The notes under the pieces are model-generated. The model was not told the DNA's origin. It saw nothing but the letters and a program-made list of their open reading frames with translations, and made no database searches. A DNA stretch of 64,000 nt from NCBI GenBank assembly GCA_963777755.1, contig CAVZSC010000032.1, positions 1 to 64,000 on the forward strand, given 5' to 3'. A program made the translations under genes and the position numbers. Source of the DNA: DATFWC01 sp963777755 (GTDB lineage: Bacteria; Pseudomonadota; Alphaproteobacteria; Rhizobiales; Xanthobacteraceae). Positions 9,003 through 17,551 of this stretch are shown piece after piece; the stretch's first letter is position 1, and every line of letters begins with the position of its first letter.

Positions 9003-9608
9003 ATGAGTACGATTCGGACTATTTGTGTCTATTGCGGGTCGGGACCCGGGACCGATCCGGCTTTTGAGGCGGCAGCCCGGGAGTTCGGCGAGGTCCTGGC
9101 AAGGGACAGGATTCGGCTGGTCTATGGCGGCGGCTCGCTCGGGCTGATGGGGGCGCTCGCGCGCTCCGTCATCGAGAACGGGGGCGAAGTCACCGGAGTC
9201 ATCCCCGAGTTCCTGAGCTCACGCGAGAGGAAACTGCTAGAGGCGCAGGAGATCATCATCACGCGCGATATGCATGAGCGCAAGCGCGTCATGTTCGAGC
9301 GGGCGGATGCCTTCGTTGCGCTGCCGGGCGGCATCGGCACGCTGGAAGAGGTCATCGAGCAGATGACCTGGGCACAGCTCGGCCGCCACAAGAAGCCGAT
9401 CCTCCTGGCCAACATCCGGGGATTCTGGGACCCGCTGCTCGAGCTGTTCAGCCACATGGACGGATACGGCTTCATCCATTCGGCCGACCAGTTCCTCTAT
9501 CACGTGTGCGAACGCATCGAGGACATTTTGCCGAAGCTACGCGCCTCGGTCGCGCCGATCGAGGAGACCGCGAAGGAAGGCGTGAGCGACATCATCGAAC
9601 GTCTGTGA
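9003..9608 (+). CDS. LOG family protein (TIGR00730), nucleoside-5'-monophosphate phosphoribohydrolase type
   Basis: A 201-residue Rossmann-fold protein of the LOG (LONELY GUY) family, whose members cleave the N-glycosidic bond of cytokinin or other nucleoside monophosphates. The defining motifs are intact: GGGSLGLMG (residues 42-50) and PGGIGTLEE (108-116), with the expected Arg in HERKRVMFERAD. The start chosen, MSTIRTICVYCGSG, matches family N-termini. Its stop overlaps the GTG start of the next gene by 4 bp (GTGA), so it leads a three-gene operon with an uncharacterised protein and a dCTP deaminase-like protein. Being in an operon with a deaminase suggests a nucleotide-metabolism role rather than plant hormone signalling; this is inference. 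Confidence 0.9.
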   Translation: MSTIRTICVYCGSGPGTDPAFEAAAREFGEVLARDRIRLVYGGGSLGLMGALARSVIENGGEVTGVIPEFLSSRERKLLEAQEIIITRDMHERKRVMFERADAFVALPGGIGTLEEVIEQMTWAQLGRHKKPILLANIRGFWDPLLELFSHMDGYGFIHSADQFLYHVCERIEDILPKLRASVAPIEETAKEGVSDIIERL

Positions 9609-11107
9609 CGGATCTCGAACGATACCGGTCCTTCCTGGCGGATTGGCTCGTTCATGTCGGCGAACGGGCGGTCCGGATCTTTGCCTTCCTCAAGTCGACG
9701 TCGTTCGAGACCGGCAACTGGGAGCAGGTGCCTCCGGTGCTCGCACGCCTCGAGCACGAAACGCTCGCGCATCTCGCCGAGGTGCGGGCAACCTATGCGG
9801 ACCTGAGGACCGACCGCGCTCTCTCCCTCGCCAAGGCGGCGGCCACGGAAGGCCGCATCATCGACGAGCATCTGCGCTGCCACCTGTCCCTGCATGCCAA
9901 GCTGGCGGTCGTCCCGCGCGCATGGATCCACTCCGAGATCGGGCATTTCCTGCGCCGCGCGGCGCGACAGCTGTCGCCCGACGCCCGGCGGCGCGTCGGC
10001 ATCGAAACGGACGTGTTGGATACGTTCACCGTCATCTCCACGTCCGATTACGATTTCGCCGGCATTCCGACCTCCGCCGAGATCGAGCCGAAGGGCGGCG
10101 CCGAACGCTTCTCGAGCCTGGAGAACGTCCTGACCATTCCGATGATCGAGCAGGGCAACGTCATGTTCTGGGGCAATCTCGTGCGTGAGCTTTGCCGTTC
10201 GGTCATCGCCCATGCGGGGGTGAAAGCCGAGGTCGTTTCCACCGCGTCCTTCGGTCAGTTGCCCGGCCCAATGCAAACCGTCTTGAGCGAGAGCTGGATC
10301 GAGGAGATCGCGTGCGACCTGCTGGCGTCGGACCTGATCGGGCCGCAGTATTACGTGTCCTTCGTCGAATTCTGCCTCAGCTGGACGGTGGAGCCCCATT
10401 GTATCCCGACCGAACCGCATCCCTCGCCGGATGCGCGGATGGACTACATCCGTCGGCGGCTCGAACTGACCAACGCGGCGTTCCTCGGCGCATTCGACGA
10501 AGCGCTCACGGCGAGACGCGCCCTGCGCGCGGGCCTCGATGCCGAACGCGGGTCCGATGCACTTCGGCATGTTGCGACGCGGCGGGAGGCGTCCGCTTTT
10601 CCGGCGAATGAGGTCGTCATGCAGATGGCCGACGCCATAGCGGACAGCCGCACATACCGGGCGATGCTCGGTGCTCCCTATGCGGCCAACCCTTCGCACA
10701 TCCGTCACCTGCGCACGCGATTTGCCAGCGGCGAGTTCATCGCGACGTCGCGGCGCGGCGCCCGAACCGACGATCCATCCGGCTGCGGCATCGAGGCGAA
10801 GGACTTCGAGAAGCAGGTCGCCGATCTCGTGGAAGCCCCCAACGACGTTTTCGACATCACGACCGCGTGCATTCTTCACCTCAGCGATCTCGTGCCGTCC
10901 GAGCCGGGCGGCGAGGAACGCCGCGGTGCGGGCGATCGCGTGCCTTCGCTCAGGGACAGCATGCACGAGATTTTTGCCGCCCGAACGGGGCTTGCGGACG
11001 CGCAATTCGCCCGGGAGCTGGAGCTCTACCTGCGGCGCCTGGACGGGACGGTGAGCAAGTCGCTGGAAGTGCGGGAGATCGCCGCCTTCCTGCAGCAGGC
11101 GAAATAG
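9605..11107 (+). CDS. Uncharacterised 500-residue protein, possible degenerate zincin-like fold
   Basis: Starts at GTG inside the LOG stop (GTGA overlap), giving MTDLERYRSFLADW. No signal peptide or membrane segment. The N-terminal 120 residues look helical (LAKAAATEGRIIDEHLRCHLSLHAKL). The middle holds VLTIPMIEQGNVMFWGNLVRELCRSVIAH and, about 50 residues later, SWIEEIACDLLASDLIGPQYYVSF. In my memory of related proteins the first block is a HExxH metal site; here it reads RELCR, so if related it has lost the ligands. This is inference only. It lies 9 bp before the dCTP deaminase-like gene. Function unknown; the operon suggests it acts with the two nucleotide-processing enzymes. Confidence 0.75.
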   Translation: MTDLERYRSFLADWLVHVGERAVRIFAFLKSTSFETGNWEQVPPVLARLEHETLAHLAEVRATYADLRTDRALSLAKAAATEGRIIDEHLRCHLSLHAKLAVVPRAWIHSEIGHFLRRAARQLSPDARRRVGIETDVLDTFTVISTSDYDFAGIPTSAEIEPKGGAERFSSLENVLTIPMIEQGNVMFWGNLVRELCRSVIAHAGVKAEVVSTASFGQLPGPMQTVLSESWIEEIACDLLASDLIGPQYYVSFVEFCLSWTVEPHCIPTEPHPSPDARMDYIRRRLELTNAAFLGAFDEALTARRALRAGLDAERGSDALRHVATRREASAFPANEVVMQMADAIADSRTYRAMLGAPYAANPSHIRHLRTRFASGEFIATSRRGARTDDPSGCGIEAKDFEKQVADLVEAPNDVFDITTACILHLSDLVPSEPGGEERRGAGDRVPSLRDSMHEIFAARTGLADAQFARELELYLRRLDGTVSKSLEVREIAAFLQQAK

Positions 11108-11116
11108 GAGGCCCGC

Positions 11117-11800
11117 ATGGCGGACACCGTCGCGCGCGATGGAAGCTCCATCCTGACCGACCTGGAAGTGCTGCTCGCGCTCCGCTCGGGCGAGGTGAAG
11201 GTCTCGCCCATCATCAGCGCCGATCAGCTCGGTCCGACGCTCGATCTTCGCCTGGGCAACGAGTTTCTCATCAAGAAGATGGACCGGCTGCCCTATTACG
11301 ACATCGTTCGCTTCGCGCGCGCCGCCAAGGTCGATCCCGACATGGTGCGGCGCTTCTATCAGACCGTGAAAATCTCCGATCCGACGGTTCCGTTCATCCT
11401 GCATCCGGGCCATTTCGCGCTCGGCTCGACGCTCGAGTTCATCGAGCTTCCCGGCAATATCGGCGCCCAGCTGGAAGGACGCAGCGGATGGGCGAGAGAG
11501 GGCTTGAACGTCCACTCGACCGCGGGACTGATCCATCCCGGGCACAAGGGGATCATCGTGTTCGAGCTGCAGAACCTGGGCACGCATCCGCTCCCGCTCT
11601 ATCCGGGGACGCGGGTCGCGCAGCTGTTGTTCTACAAGCTGGGCCGTTCGTCCCGACGATCCTACGCGGCGTCACCCGATGCGAAGCCGACGATGTATTT
11701 CGGCATGACCGAGACCACGTTCGGCATGCCATGGCGGGACTGGGAATTCGCCCGCATCGCCGAGGCGATCGAGCGCCGGCAGGGACCGGCATCGCGATAG
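11117..11800 (+). CDS. dCTP deaminase / dUTPase superfamily protein
   Basis: A 227-residue protein of the Dcd/dUTPase fold. The core is LEGRSGWAREGLNVHSTAG (residues 119-137) and GIIVFELQN (145-153), matching the Dcd pattern where the Ser and Arg of GRS..AR and a Glu in IV.E..N are catalytic; Ser123, Arg127 and Glu150 are present. It is about 35 residues longer than Escherichia coli Dcd, with an insert near residues 52-85 (KKMDRLPYYDIVRFARAAK). Likely substrate dCTP or a related nucleotide. Third gene of the LOG operon, after a ribosome site GGAGG. The longer form and its operon partners suggest it is not the housekeeping dcd. Confidence 0.85.
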   Translation: MADTVARDGSSILTDLEVLLALRSGEVKVSPIISADQLGPTLDLRLGNEFLIKKMDRLPYYDIVRFARAAKVDPDMVRRFYQTVKISDPTVPFILHPGHFALGSTLEFIELPGNIGAQLEGRSGWAREGLNVHSTAGLIHPGHKGIIVFELQNLGTHPLPLYPGTRVAQLLFYKLGRSSRRSYAASPDAKPTMYFGMTETTFGMPWRDWEFARIAEAIERRQGPASR

Positions 11801-11826
11801 CGCAAGGCGACCGGCTGCGATGCGGC

Positions 11827-12207
11827 TCATTCGCCCGCCACAAAGGTGACCGCCTCGATGCGATTGCCGTCGGGGTCGCGCACGAACGCCGCGTAGTACC
11901 TGTTCGTACGGTGCGGCCGCAGCCCGGGCGGTCCGTCGGATTGGCCGCCGGCGGCGAGCGCCGCCGCGTGGAAGGCATCGACTGCCTCCGTGCTGGCAGC
12001 GCGCAGGCAGATGTGGGCGCCGCTGTCGGCGTCGACGTCCGCCATATGTGGACGATGATTGAGCCAGAGCTCCGGATAGGTCTTGCCGAAGCCGACGGTC
12101 GCGGGCCGCGTCACCAGGAGGGCATGGCCGAGCGCCGCCAGCACGGTCTCAAAGAAGCGCGTGGCCGCCGCGAGGTCCCGCACGGCGACGGAGACGTGAT
12201 CGATCAT
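11827..12207 (-). CDS. VOC (glyoxalase/bleomycin-resistance fold) family protein
   Basis: A 126-residue single VOC domain: MIDHVSVAVRDLAAATRFF at the start, a paired betaalphabetabeta pattern, and the closing RDPDGNRIEAVTF with the usual Glu metal ligand. His4 is the matching first ligand. Its ATG overlaps the cimA stop by 4 bp (ATGA), so it is the last gene of the cysS operon. The small-molecule substrate is not predictable. Confidence 0.88.
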   Translation of the reverse strand: MIDHVSVAVRDLAAATRFFETVLAALGHALLVTRPATVGFGKTYPELWLNHRPHMADVDADSGAHICLRAASTEAVDAFHAAALAAGGQSDGPPGLRPHRTNRYYAAFVRDPDGNRIEAVTFVAGE

Positions 12208-13799
12208 GCCGGCGCGCCGGACTTGACCAGCTTGTAGACGATCGAATCCATCAGCGCCTGGAACGACGCCTCGATGATGTTCGCCGACACGCCGACCGTG
12301 GTCCAGCGCTCGCCCTCGTCGTCCGCGCTCTCGATCAGCACGCGCGTGACCGCCTCGGTGCCGGCATTGAGGATACGCACGCGATAGTCGGCGAGGCGCA
12401 GGCCTGCGATGTAGGTCTGGTACTTGCCCAGATCCTTGCGCAGCGCGACGTCGAGTGCGTTCACGGGGCCGTTGCCCTCGGCGGCGGAGATGAACGTCTC
12501 GCCTGCGACCTTGACCTTGACCACCGCCATGGAGACGGTGATGCGCTTGCCGAGCGCGTTGTAGCGCTGCTCGACATTGACGTCGAAACGCTCGACGTCG
12601 AAATAGTCGGGCACCTTGCCCAGGATGCGGCGCGCCAGGAGCTCGAAGGAGGCTTCCGCCGCCTCGTACGCATAGCCCACCGCCTCGCGGTCCTTGACCT
12701 CGTCGAGCAGGCGGGCCACGCGAGCGTCGTTCTTGTCGACCGCGATGCCGATGCGCTCGAGCTCGGCCAGCACGTTGGACCGTCCGCCCTGATCGGACAC
12801 CATGACCTTGCGCCGGTTGCCGATCGCCTCGGGCGGCACGTGCTCGTAGGTCGCCGGATCCTTGAGGATCGCCGAGGCGTGTATCCCTGCCTTGGTGGCA
12901 AACGCGCTGTCGCCCACATAGGGCGCGTGCCGGTTGGGCGCGCGGTTGAGCATCTCGTCGAGCTTGCGCGAGGCCTGCGCGAGTTCCTTGAGCTTCGCGT
13001 CGGAGACGCCGATCTCGAAGGCTTCGGCGAATTGCGGCTTGAGCTTGAGCGTGGGGATGATCGAGGTGAGGTTGGCGTTGCCGCAACGCTCGCCCAGGCC
13101 GTTGAGCGTGCCCTGGATCTGCCGCGCGCCGGCGCGCACCGCCGCGAACGAATTGGCGACCGCCTGCTCGGTATCATTGTGCGCGTGGATGCCGACATGG
13201 TCGCCCGGAATGTGCTTCACCACTTCGGTCACGATCGCCTCGACCTCGTCGGGGAGCGCGCCGCCGTTGGTGTCGCACAGCACCACCCAGCGGGCGCCGG
13301 CCTCGTAGGCGGCCTTGGCGCAGGCGAGCGCATGGGCGGGATTGGCCTTGTAGCCGTCGAAGAAATGCTCGCAGTCGAGCAGCACTTCGCGCCCCTTCTC
13401 CCGGGCGGCCTGCACGCTGTCGCGGATCGAGGCGAGGTTTTCCTCCTCGGTGGTTTCGAGCGCTACGCGCACGTGATAGTCCCACGACTTGGCGACGAAA
13501 CAGATGGCGTCCGCGCGGGCCTCCAGCAAGGCCGCGAGACCGGGATCGTTCGACGTCGAGCGTCCCGCGCGGCGGGTCATGCCGAAGGCGGTGAACGTCG
13601 TGTCGAGCTTGCGATCCTCGGCGAACAGCTGCGTGTCGGTCGGATTGGCGCCCGGGTAGCCGCCCTCCACGTAGTCGATGCCGAGGTCGTCCAGCATCGC
13701 GGCGATCACGAGCTTGTCGTGCAGCGTGAAGTCGACGCCGTTAGTCTGCGCGCCGTCGCGCAGGGTGGTGTCGAACAGGTAGAGTCGTTCGCGGCTCAT
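12204..13799 (-). CDS. cimA: (R)-citramalate synthase
   Basis: Condenses pyruvate and acetyl-CoA to citramalate, opening a threonine-independent route to isoleucine. The 531-residue protein has the DRE-TIM barrel: LFDTTLRDGAQ (metal-binding Asp, Arg), EGGYPGANPTD, GIHAHNDTEQAVANS (His-x-His ligands) and GTLNGLGERCGN, followed by the LeuA allosteric domain in the last 130 residues. EGGYPGANPTD and the closing block are typical of the CimA branch rather than isopropylmalate or homocitrate synthase. The start MSRERLYLFDTTLRDG fits the family; longer in-frame starts are rejected. It lies 8 bp after the small membrane protein gene. Confidence 0.92.
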   Translation of the reverse strand: MSRERLYLFDTTLRDGAQTNGVDFTLHDKLVIAAMLDDLGIDYVEGGYPGANPTDTQLFAEDRKLDTTFTAFGMTRRAGRSTSNDPGLAALLEARADAICFVAKSWDYHVRVALETTEEENLASIRDSVQAAREKGREVLLDCEHFFDGYKANPAHALACAKAAYEAGARWVVLCDTNGGALPDEVEAIVTEVVKHIPGDHVGIHAHNDTEQAVANSFAAVRAGARQIQGTLNGLGERCGNANLTSIIPTLKLKPQFAEAFEIGVSDAKLKELAQASRKLDEMLNRAPNRHAPYVGDSAFATKAGIHASAILKDPATYEHVPPEAIGNRRKVMVSDQGGRSNVLAELERIGIAVDKNDARVARLLDEVKDREAVGYAYEAAEASFELLARRILGKVPDYFDVERFDVNVEQRYNALGKRITVSMAVVKVKVAGETFISAAEGNGPVNALDVALRKDLGKYQTYIAGLRLADYRVRILNAGTEAVTRVLIESADDEGERWTTVGVSANIIEASFQALMDSIVYKLVKSGAPA

Positions 13800-13807
13800 G
13801 GCGTTGC

Positions 13808-13921
13808 TCACAAAACCCCGAAATAGCGCAGCGCCAGCAGCACCGCGACGACGATCACCACCAGCTTGATCGCGATGTAGTAGAGCCAGTGGCGCGGGAA
13901 CGGCGTGTCGGGGCGCTTCAT
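13808..13921 (-). CDS. Small single-span membrane protein (37 aa)
   Basis: Encodes MKRPDTPFPRHWLYYIAIKL then a hydrophobic stretch (VVIVVAVLLALRYF) ending VL. Support comes from position: its ATG overlaps the GNAT stop by 4 bp (ATGA) and its stop is 8 bp before cimA, the same spacing style as the rest of the operon. One membrane helix with a basic N-terminus. No known function. Confidence 0.7.
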   Translation of the reverse strand: MKRPDTPFPRHWLYYIAIKLVVIVVAVLLALRYFGVL

Positions 13922-14436
13922 CCCTTGCCTCCCTCGGCGGCGCGCTTGGCCGGAAGCGGCTTCTCCATGGTGGTGTTCGCCAGCCATTCGCCCCCGCGGG
14001 ACACGGTGTTGCGCCGCTGCGGCTGATAACCGCGCGTGGCAAAGAAGTCGCGCGCCGAGTCGCTCACGTCGGCGGTCAGAAGCGCGGCGCCGCGCCCGGC
14101 CATCAGCCGCTCGATCGCATCGAGCAGCATGGTGCCGACGCCCTGGCGGGCGACCGCCGGATGGACGAACAGCAGATCGATCGTATCGGGCTGCGCCAGC
14201 GACACGAACCCGACCGGCGAGCCTTCCATCGTCGCGATCAGCGTCAGCTCGTCGGCGAGACGCGCCGCAAACGCCGCCTCGTCGTCGGCCGCCGCCGACC
14301 AGGCCTGCTGCTGCGCCTCGCTGTAGTCGTCACCGGTCAGTTCCTCGATGCTGGCGCGGAAGATCTCGGCGAGCAGCGGCGCGTCCGCCGGCAGGAACGG
14401 CCGCAGGGCGAAGGTCGGGTGCGCGTGCGCCATCAT
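13918..14436 (-). CDS. GNAT family N-acetyltransferase
   Basis: A 172-residue acetyltransferase. The acetyl-CoA pyrophosphate loop is visible as VARQGVGTMLLDAIERL (about residues 96-112), after IDLLFVHPAV, and the C-terminal FFATRGYQPQRRNTVSRGGEWLANTTMEKPL is typical. It overlaps the cysS stop by 4 bp and the small membrane gene by 4 bp. The acceptor substrate is unknown. Confidence 0.9.
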   Translation of the reverse strand: MMAHAHPTFALRPFLPADAPLLAEIFRASIEELTGDDYSEAQQQAWSAAADDEAAFAARLADELTLIATMEGSPVGFVSLAQPDTIDLLFVHPAVARQGVGTMLLDAIERLMAGRGAALLTADVSDSARDFFATRGYQPQRRNTVSRGGEWLANTTMEKPLPAKRAAEGGKG

Positions 14437-15818
14437 CGCTTCACTTTCCAGATGGAGGTGCCGTCCTTCTTGTCCTCCACCTCGACACCTATCGCCTTGA
14501 GCTCGTCACGGATGCGATCGGCCTCGGCGAAGTTTCTCGCCCTGCGGGCGGCATTGCGCGCCTCGATCAGGCTTTCCACGCGCGCCCGGTCGATCACGAG
14601 CGAAGGCGGCTGCCAGTCGGCCCACTCTGTCGGCTTGTGCTGCAGCAGCCCGATGAGCTGCGCGCTCGCCTTGAGGCAGGCGGCGGCTCCCTTGGCGCCC
14701 TTGCCGGCCTCGGCCCTGAGCTCGTGCAAGGCGGCGAGCGCCTTCGGCGTGTTGAGGTCGTCGCTCAGCGCGTCGAGGACATCGGCGCACAACATACCCG
14801 AATCGACGTCGGCCGTCAGCGAATACCAGGCATCGAGGTGGTGGCGCGCCTCGCGCAAGCCGGCTTCGGTCCAGTTGATCGGCTGGCGGTAGTGCGTCTG
14901 CAGCATGGCGAGCCGGATCGCCTCGCCCGGCCAGTCCTGCAACAGCTCGCGGATGGTGACGAAATTGCCGAGCGACTTCGACATCTTCTCGCCTTCCACC
15001 TGGAGGAAGCCGTTGTGCATCCAGAACCTCGCCATGAGCGGGGCGTGGAAGGCGCAACGCGACTGGGCGATCTCGTTCTCGTGGTGCGGAAACACCAGGT
15101 CGATGCCGCCGCCGTGGATGTCGAACGTCTCGCCCAGGTGCTTCCACGACATCGCCGAGCACTCGATGTGCCAGCCGGGACGGCCGGGCGCCGTCAACCC
15201 GGCCGGCGACGGCCAGGCCGGCTCGCCCGGCTTCGACGGCTTCCACAGCACGAAGTCCTGCGGGTCGCGCTTGTAGGGCGCGACGTCCACGCGCGCGCCG
15301 GCGATCATCTCGTCGAGCGAGCGGCGGGCGAGCTTGCCGTAGTCCGGCATCGACGGGACGTGGAACAGGACATGGCCGTCGGCCGCATAGGCGCATCCGC
15401 TCGCGACCAACCGCTCGATCAGGACCTTCATCTCCGCGATGTGCTCGGTCGCGCGCGGCTCGACGGTCGGGCGCAGGCATCCGAGCGCATCCACGTCGTC
15501 GTGGAACTGCGCCTCGGTTTGCTCGGTGACCTGGCGGATCGCCTGATTGAGCGGCACGTCGGGGTATTCCTGCGCCGCGCGTGCGTTGATCTTGTCGTCG
15601 ACGTCGGTGATGTTGCGCACGTAGGTCACGTGCTCGGCCCCGTAGACGCGGCGGAGCAGCCGAAAAAGCACGTCGAACACGATCGCCGGCCGCGCATTGC
15701 CGATATGGGCGAAGTCGTAGACGGTCGGTCCGCACACATAGAGGCGCACGCGAGCGGGATCGAGCGGCTCGAACGGCCGCTTCTCGCGGGTCAACGTGTC
15801 GTAAAGCGTCAGATCCAT
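14433..15818 (-). CDS. cysS: Cysteinyl-tRNA synthetase
   Basis: Charges tRNA-Cys with cysteine. The 461-residue class I synthetase has the zinc-site Cys in YVCGPTVYD, the HIGH motif as HIGN (36-39 region), the second zinc block WHIECSAMSWKHLG with GGIDLVFPHHENE, and KMSKS in GEKMSKSLGNF. The C-terminal helical part ends VEDKKDGTSIWKVKR. First gene of the leftward operon with GNAT, a small membrane protein, cimA and VOC. The promoter should lie in 15819-15920. Confidence 0.96.
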   Translation of the reverse strand: MDLTLYDTLTREKRPFEPLDPARVRLYVCGPTVYDFAHIGNARPAIVFDVLFRLLRRVYGAEHVTYVRNITDVDDKINARAAQEYPDVPLNQAIRQVTEQTEAQFHDDVDALGCLRPTVEPRATEHIAEMKVLIERLVASGCAYAADGHVLFHVPSMPDYGKLARRSLDEMIAGARVDVAPYKRDPQDFVLWKPSKPGEPAWPSPAGLTAPGRPGWHIECSAMSWKHLGETFDIHGGGIDLVFPHHENEIAQSRCAFHAPLMARFWMHNGFLQVEGEKMSKSLGNFVTIRELLQDWPGEAIRLAMLQTHYRQPINWTEAGLREARHHLDAWYSLTADVDSGMLCADVLDALSDDLNTPKALAALHELRAEAGKGAKGAAACLKASAQLIGLLQHKPTEWADWQPPSLVIDRARVESLIEARNAARRARNFAEADRIRDELKAIGVEVEDKKDGTSIWKVKR

Positions 15819-16171
15819 TGGACACCCCGGCCGCTGCTGGCCGGGCGTCCCTTGGGTCTCGATCAGGAGAAAAGACGGCCCACGCCAGCGTTTCCGCTAG
15901 CCAATAATCCCCCGGCAAATGCCGTCGAATACGCTCAGGCCGCTCATGGCGGCGGACAATGCGTTGAGAGCGGCCACGGCGTCAAGAGAGGACAAACACA
16001 CCTTTGAGGCGGGGTGCCGCGAAATTAACGATGTTCGCTGTTATCCTACTGATCTTAACCGGAATTTGGCAGCAATCGGGCAGGAACTGCCAGACTTTGA
16101 ACGTAGTTCGATCTGCGGACGTCAAAGATACAAGGGCGGGTCAGGACCGTCCGAACCTGCCGGGACGCGTC
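15819..16171. other. Intergenic region upstream of cysS
   Basis: About 350 bp without a convincing gene. The cysS side is GC-rich; 16015-16085 is clearly richer in A/T (GAAATTAACGATGTTCGC), which may hold a promoter. An open frame runs across it but its codon use is unlike that of the neighbours. No tRNA, repeat or riboswitch recognised. Confidence 0.5.
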
Positions 16172-16402
16172 ATGAGCTTCGGAACCACGCGCAAGTCGAG
16201 CCTGCAGCTCGAGCTGCAGACCGTCGAAGAGACCAGCCAGCGTCGGGCGCGCCTCGTCGTGGTCCTTCCCAGCCTGGAACAGCTCCTCGGCGAGCCCGCG
16301 TTCGGCCATGGTGGCCCGATCTTTCTTCCCGGCCACAGCCGTCCGCTCGACGGATGGGACCTGTTCGGCCCGGTGCGCGAGCGCGGCATCATCCTTCACT
16401 GA
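16172..16402 (+). CDS. Possible small protein (76 aa), unknown
   Basis: MSFGTTRKSSLQLELQTVEE is the predicted start. Third codon positions are strongly G/C, as in real genes of this genome, and better than in the overlapping reverse-strand frame (16055-16399). No domain, signal peptide or clear ribosome site. It could be non-coding. Confidence 0.35.
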   Translation: MSFGTTRKSSLQLELQTVEETSQRRARLVVVLPSLEQLLGEPAFGHGGPIFLPGHSRPLDGWDLFGPVRERGIILH

Positions 16403-16502
16403 TCGAACCCCCTCTCGACGCGGACGCCACGGCGGTTAACGCCCTGGTAACGGATTCCTTCGCATCTTCACGATCCGCCCCTGATCGTGCGGAGACGTGT
16501 CG

Positions 16503-16820
16503 ATGCGCAAGCCCTCGCTCCTCCGGCTCGCCGGTGCCCTTCTGGCCGCCACGGCGGCAACCGCTACGCCGGCACAGGCTGAAACGCGCGTCTTCGTCGT
16601 CGTCACCAATGCGGATGGGTACGGTATCGACCGGTGCCTCGCGAGCGGCGCCAGCTGCGGAAAGGCCATCGCCGCGGCCTATTGCCGCGCGCAGGATTTC
16701 GCCGAGGCGCTGACGTTCCGGCGGATCGAGCGCGCCGAGATCACCGGCGCGGTGCCGGCGCAGGCCCCGACCTGCCAGGGCCGGTGCGAGGATTTCATCG
16801 CCATCGAGTGCGGGCGCTAA
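16503..16820 (+). CDS. Small secreted Cys-containing protein, unknown function
   Basis: A 105-residue protein with a signal peptide (MRKPSLLRLAGALLAATAATATPAQA) and a mature part starting ETRVFVVVTNADGYGIDRC. Five to six Cys in the mature part (DRCLASGASCGKA, YCRAQDF, CQGRCEDFIAIEC) suggest disulphides in the periplasm. A GTG two codons upstream is an alternative start. It resembles short conserved hypothetical proteins of Bradyrhizobium-like bacteria; no function is known. Confidence 0.75.
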   Translation: MRKPSLLRLAGALLAATAATATPAQAETRVFVVVTNADGYGIDRCLASGASCGKAIAAAYCRAQDFAEALTFRRIERAEITGAVPAQAPTCQGRCEDFIAIECGR

Positions 16821-16829
16821 GGCAGCGCG

Positions 16830-17363
16830 TCACTTCTCGACCCAGTCGGCGCACTTGGCGATCTGGTCCGCGCCGCCCCACGGCATGATGGGAACCGTCG
16901 AGGTCGAATTCTTCGGCGAGCCCTCGATGATGCGGTCGGAATAGACCATGTAGACGAGCACGTTGCGCTTGGCGTCGCAGCCGCGCACGATCTGCATCTT
17001 CTTGAAGAGCAGCGAGCGCCGCTGGCGGAACACGTCGTCGCCCTGCTCGAACTTCGCCTTGAAACGGATCGGGGCGACCTGGCGGCAGGATAGCGAGATG
17101 TCGGAGACCTCCTCGGCGACGCCGATCCAGCCCTTGAACCCGCCCTTCTCCGGCACGGTGAAATGGCAGGCGACGCCCTCCACCACGGGATCGTCGATCG
17201 CGTAGGTCGCGAGCTTGTCGTTGGGCGAGACCCAGTGAAACACAGTGGACTTGCGGAAGATCAGATCGGGCTCGTCGGCGGCCCCGGCGCTGCGGGAAAA
17301 ATCCGCAAGCAGCACCAGTGTCAGCACGACAGTGGCAACGGAAAAACCGGGCAGGACGGGCAT
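16830..17363 (-). CDS. creA: CreA family periplasmic protein
   Basis: A 177-residue secreted protein: signal segment VLPGFSVATVVLTLVLLADF, cleaved near SAGAADEPD. The CreA domain is clear in DPVVEGVACHFTVPEKGG and DISLSCRQVAPIRF, with FKKMQIVRGCDAKRNVLVYMVYSD. CreA function is not established. The start is set by a strong ribosome site (AAAGGAG, 6 bp before ATG). It is convergent with the secreted Cys protein, with only 9 bp between stops. Confidence 0.9.
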   Translation of the reverse strand: MPVLPGFSVATVVLTLVLLADFSRSAGAADEPDLIFRKSTVFHWVSPNDKLATYAIDDPVVEGVACHFTVPEKGGFKGWIGVAEEVSDISLSCRQVAPIRFKAKFEQGDDVFRQRRSLLFKKMQIVRGCDAKRNVLVYMVYSDRIIEGSPKNSTSTVPIMPWGGADQIAKCADWVEK

Positions 17364-17551
17364 GGAGAACTCCTTTGCTCGGTCGCCATATGGGAACAAG
17401 GTGCTGCCAATACGAGGGCCGTACGAGCGAATGCAGGGGCCACTGCGGCGGCGGCCGGCCGGCCCCGGCCCCGAGCGCTCGCGTTGACTTTTTTCCCATT
17501 CATCGTACTAATTGATGGTTGTCGCCGCTTCCCCGAAATCAACGGCGATTC

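Noticed and set aside
16055..16399. Reverse-strand 114-residue frame
   Set aside because: Third-position G/C is lower than in the overlapping forward frame, and there is no ribosome site or domain.
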